From: Actinomycetota bacterium
Lineage (GTDB): Bacteria > Actinomycetota > Acidimicrobiia > Acidimicrobiales > Ilumatobacteraceae
NCBI GenBank assembly: GCA_005788205.1
Contig: SXYT01000137.1
Span: 1-13,454, forward strand
Length of the DNA stretch: 13,454 nucleotides
Direction of reading: 5' to 3'
The notes below the pieces were generated by a model. It searched no databases and was not told the origin of the DNA. It was given only the letters and a program-made list of their open reading frames with translations. The translations under genes were made by a program, and so were the position numbers. This document shows positions 13,100 to 13,454 of this stretch, piece by piece; position 1 is the first letter of the stretch; the number at the start of each line of letters is the position of its first letter.

Positions 13100-13454
13100 A
13101 TGGGAATCAGCGAGATCCGGCCCGAATCGATGGCCCCGCCGGCCGCGAACTACGCCCACGCCGTGGCGGTCGAGGGCGCTGAACGCCTCGTCTTCACGAG
13201 TGGCGTGGTGCCCACGATGCCCGACGGGACCGTGCCGCCGACCGTGGAGGGGCAGGCGAGGGTGGTCTGGGCGAACCTCCTGAACATCCTGCGTGATGCC
13301 GGTCTCGGTGTCCGCGACGTCGCCAGCGTGACCACATACGTGGTCGCCGCTGATGACCTGCCCGAACGGCTCGCTGCGGTCATGGCCGTGCGCGACGAGG
13401 TGATGGGGGACCACCGGGCCGCGAGCACGCTCGTGACCGTGCCGGCGCTCGCAC
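13100..13454 (+). CDS. RidA (YjgF/YER057c/UK114) family protein, 3' end outside the window (partial)
   Basis: About 118 residues are visible and the frame runs off the right edge. The order of features fits the RidA family: an early YAHAVAVEG strand, the FTSGVVP strand at 32-38, helix EGQARVVWANLLNILRDAGL at 50-69, VTTYVV at 77-82 and HRAASTLVTVPAL near the end. Arg106 in HRAAS occupies the place of the Arg that in RidA deaminases binds the carboxylate of reactive enamine or imine intermediates. Members quench 2-aminoacrylate-like metabolites, but many subfamilies have other, unknown reactions. The start at 13100 gives MGISEIRPES; an ATG at 13091 in the same frame would add three residues. 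The aldolase-family gene is divergent, 28 bases away, and may share control. Confidence 0.88.
   Translation, partial: MGISEIRPESMAPPAANYAHAVAVEGAERLVFTSGVVPTMPDGTVPPTVEGQARVVWANLLNILRDAGLGVRDVASVTTYVVAADDLPERLAAVMAVRDEVMGDHRAASTLVTVPALA

Noticed and set aside
1..13454. Defence system, CRISPR array, insertion sequence, phage gene, tRNA or rRNA
   Set aside because: Reading both strands I saw no transposase or nuclease-like proteins, no spaced direct repeats, no terminal inverted repeats and no RNA gene signatures. Coding is nearly continuous with housekeeping and envelope genes.

Overview
The window is high-GC DNA, densely coded and free of mobile elements, and it looks like an ordinary chromosomal segment of an actinobacterium. 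Supporting signs are the F420-type LLM oxidoreductase, the adjacent glf and glfT2-like genes for galactofuranan synthesis, a MoeZ-like adenylyltransferase without zinc cysteines, frequent GTG starts and several start codons placed 6-7 bases after a TANNNT hexamer, as expected for leaderless transcripts. The Thr-rich lipoprotein linker and overall style suggest the class Acidimicrobiia (Ilumatobacter-like), but this assignment is inference.

Layout. (1) Bases 2-1827, plus strand: the C-terminal part of a secreted Fn3-like protein overlaps by 4 bases with a lipoprotein gene. (2) Bases 3932-1847, minus strand: a tight three-gene run of an uncharacterised 148-residue protein, a secreted SGNH hydrolase and an F420-dependent LLM oxidoreductase. 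(3) Bases 3990-8899, plus strand: a Sir2 deacylase, a rhodanese-ThiF/MoeB fusion, UDP-galactopyranose mutase (glf) and a GlfT2-like galactofuranosyltransferase. (4) Bases 13071-8912, minus strand: a class II aldolase family protein, an RhtA-like EamA exporter and an 800-residue secreted SpoIID-SGNH-peptidoglycan-binding fusion. (5) From 13100, plus strand: a RidA-family gene cut by the window edge. Convergent genes are only 12-19 bases apart and no intergenic stretch exceeds about 60 bases.

The common theme is the cell envelope. Glf and the GlfT2-like enzyme should build a galactofuranose polymer. The SpoIID-SGNH-PGB fusion, whose gene converges on glfT2, should act on the peptidoglycan or glycan outside the cell. 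A second, standalone secreted SGNH hydrolase resembles the SGNH module of that fusion. The fusion architecture, the SGNH pair and the recurring CTAG-type hexamer just before start codons are the most interesting items. I saw no tRNA, rRNA, CRISPR array, insertion sequence, phage or defence system.
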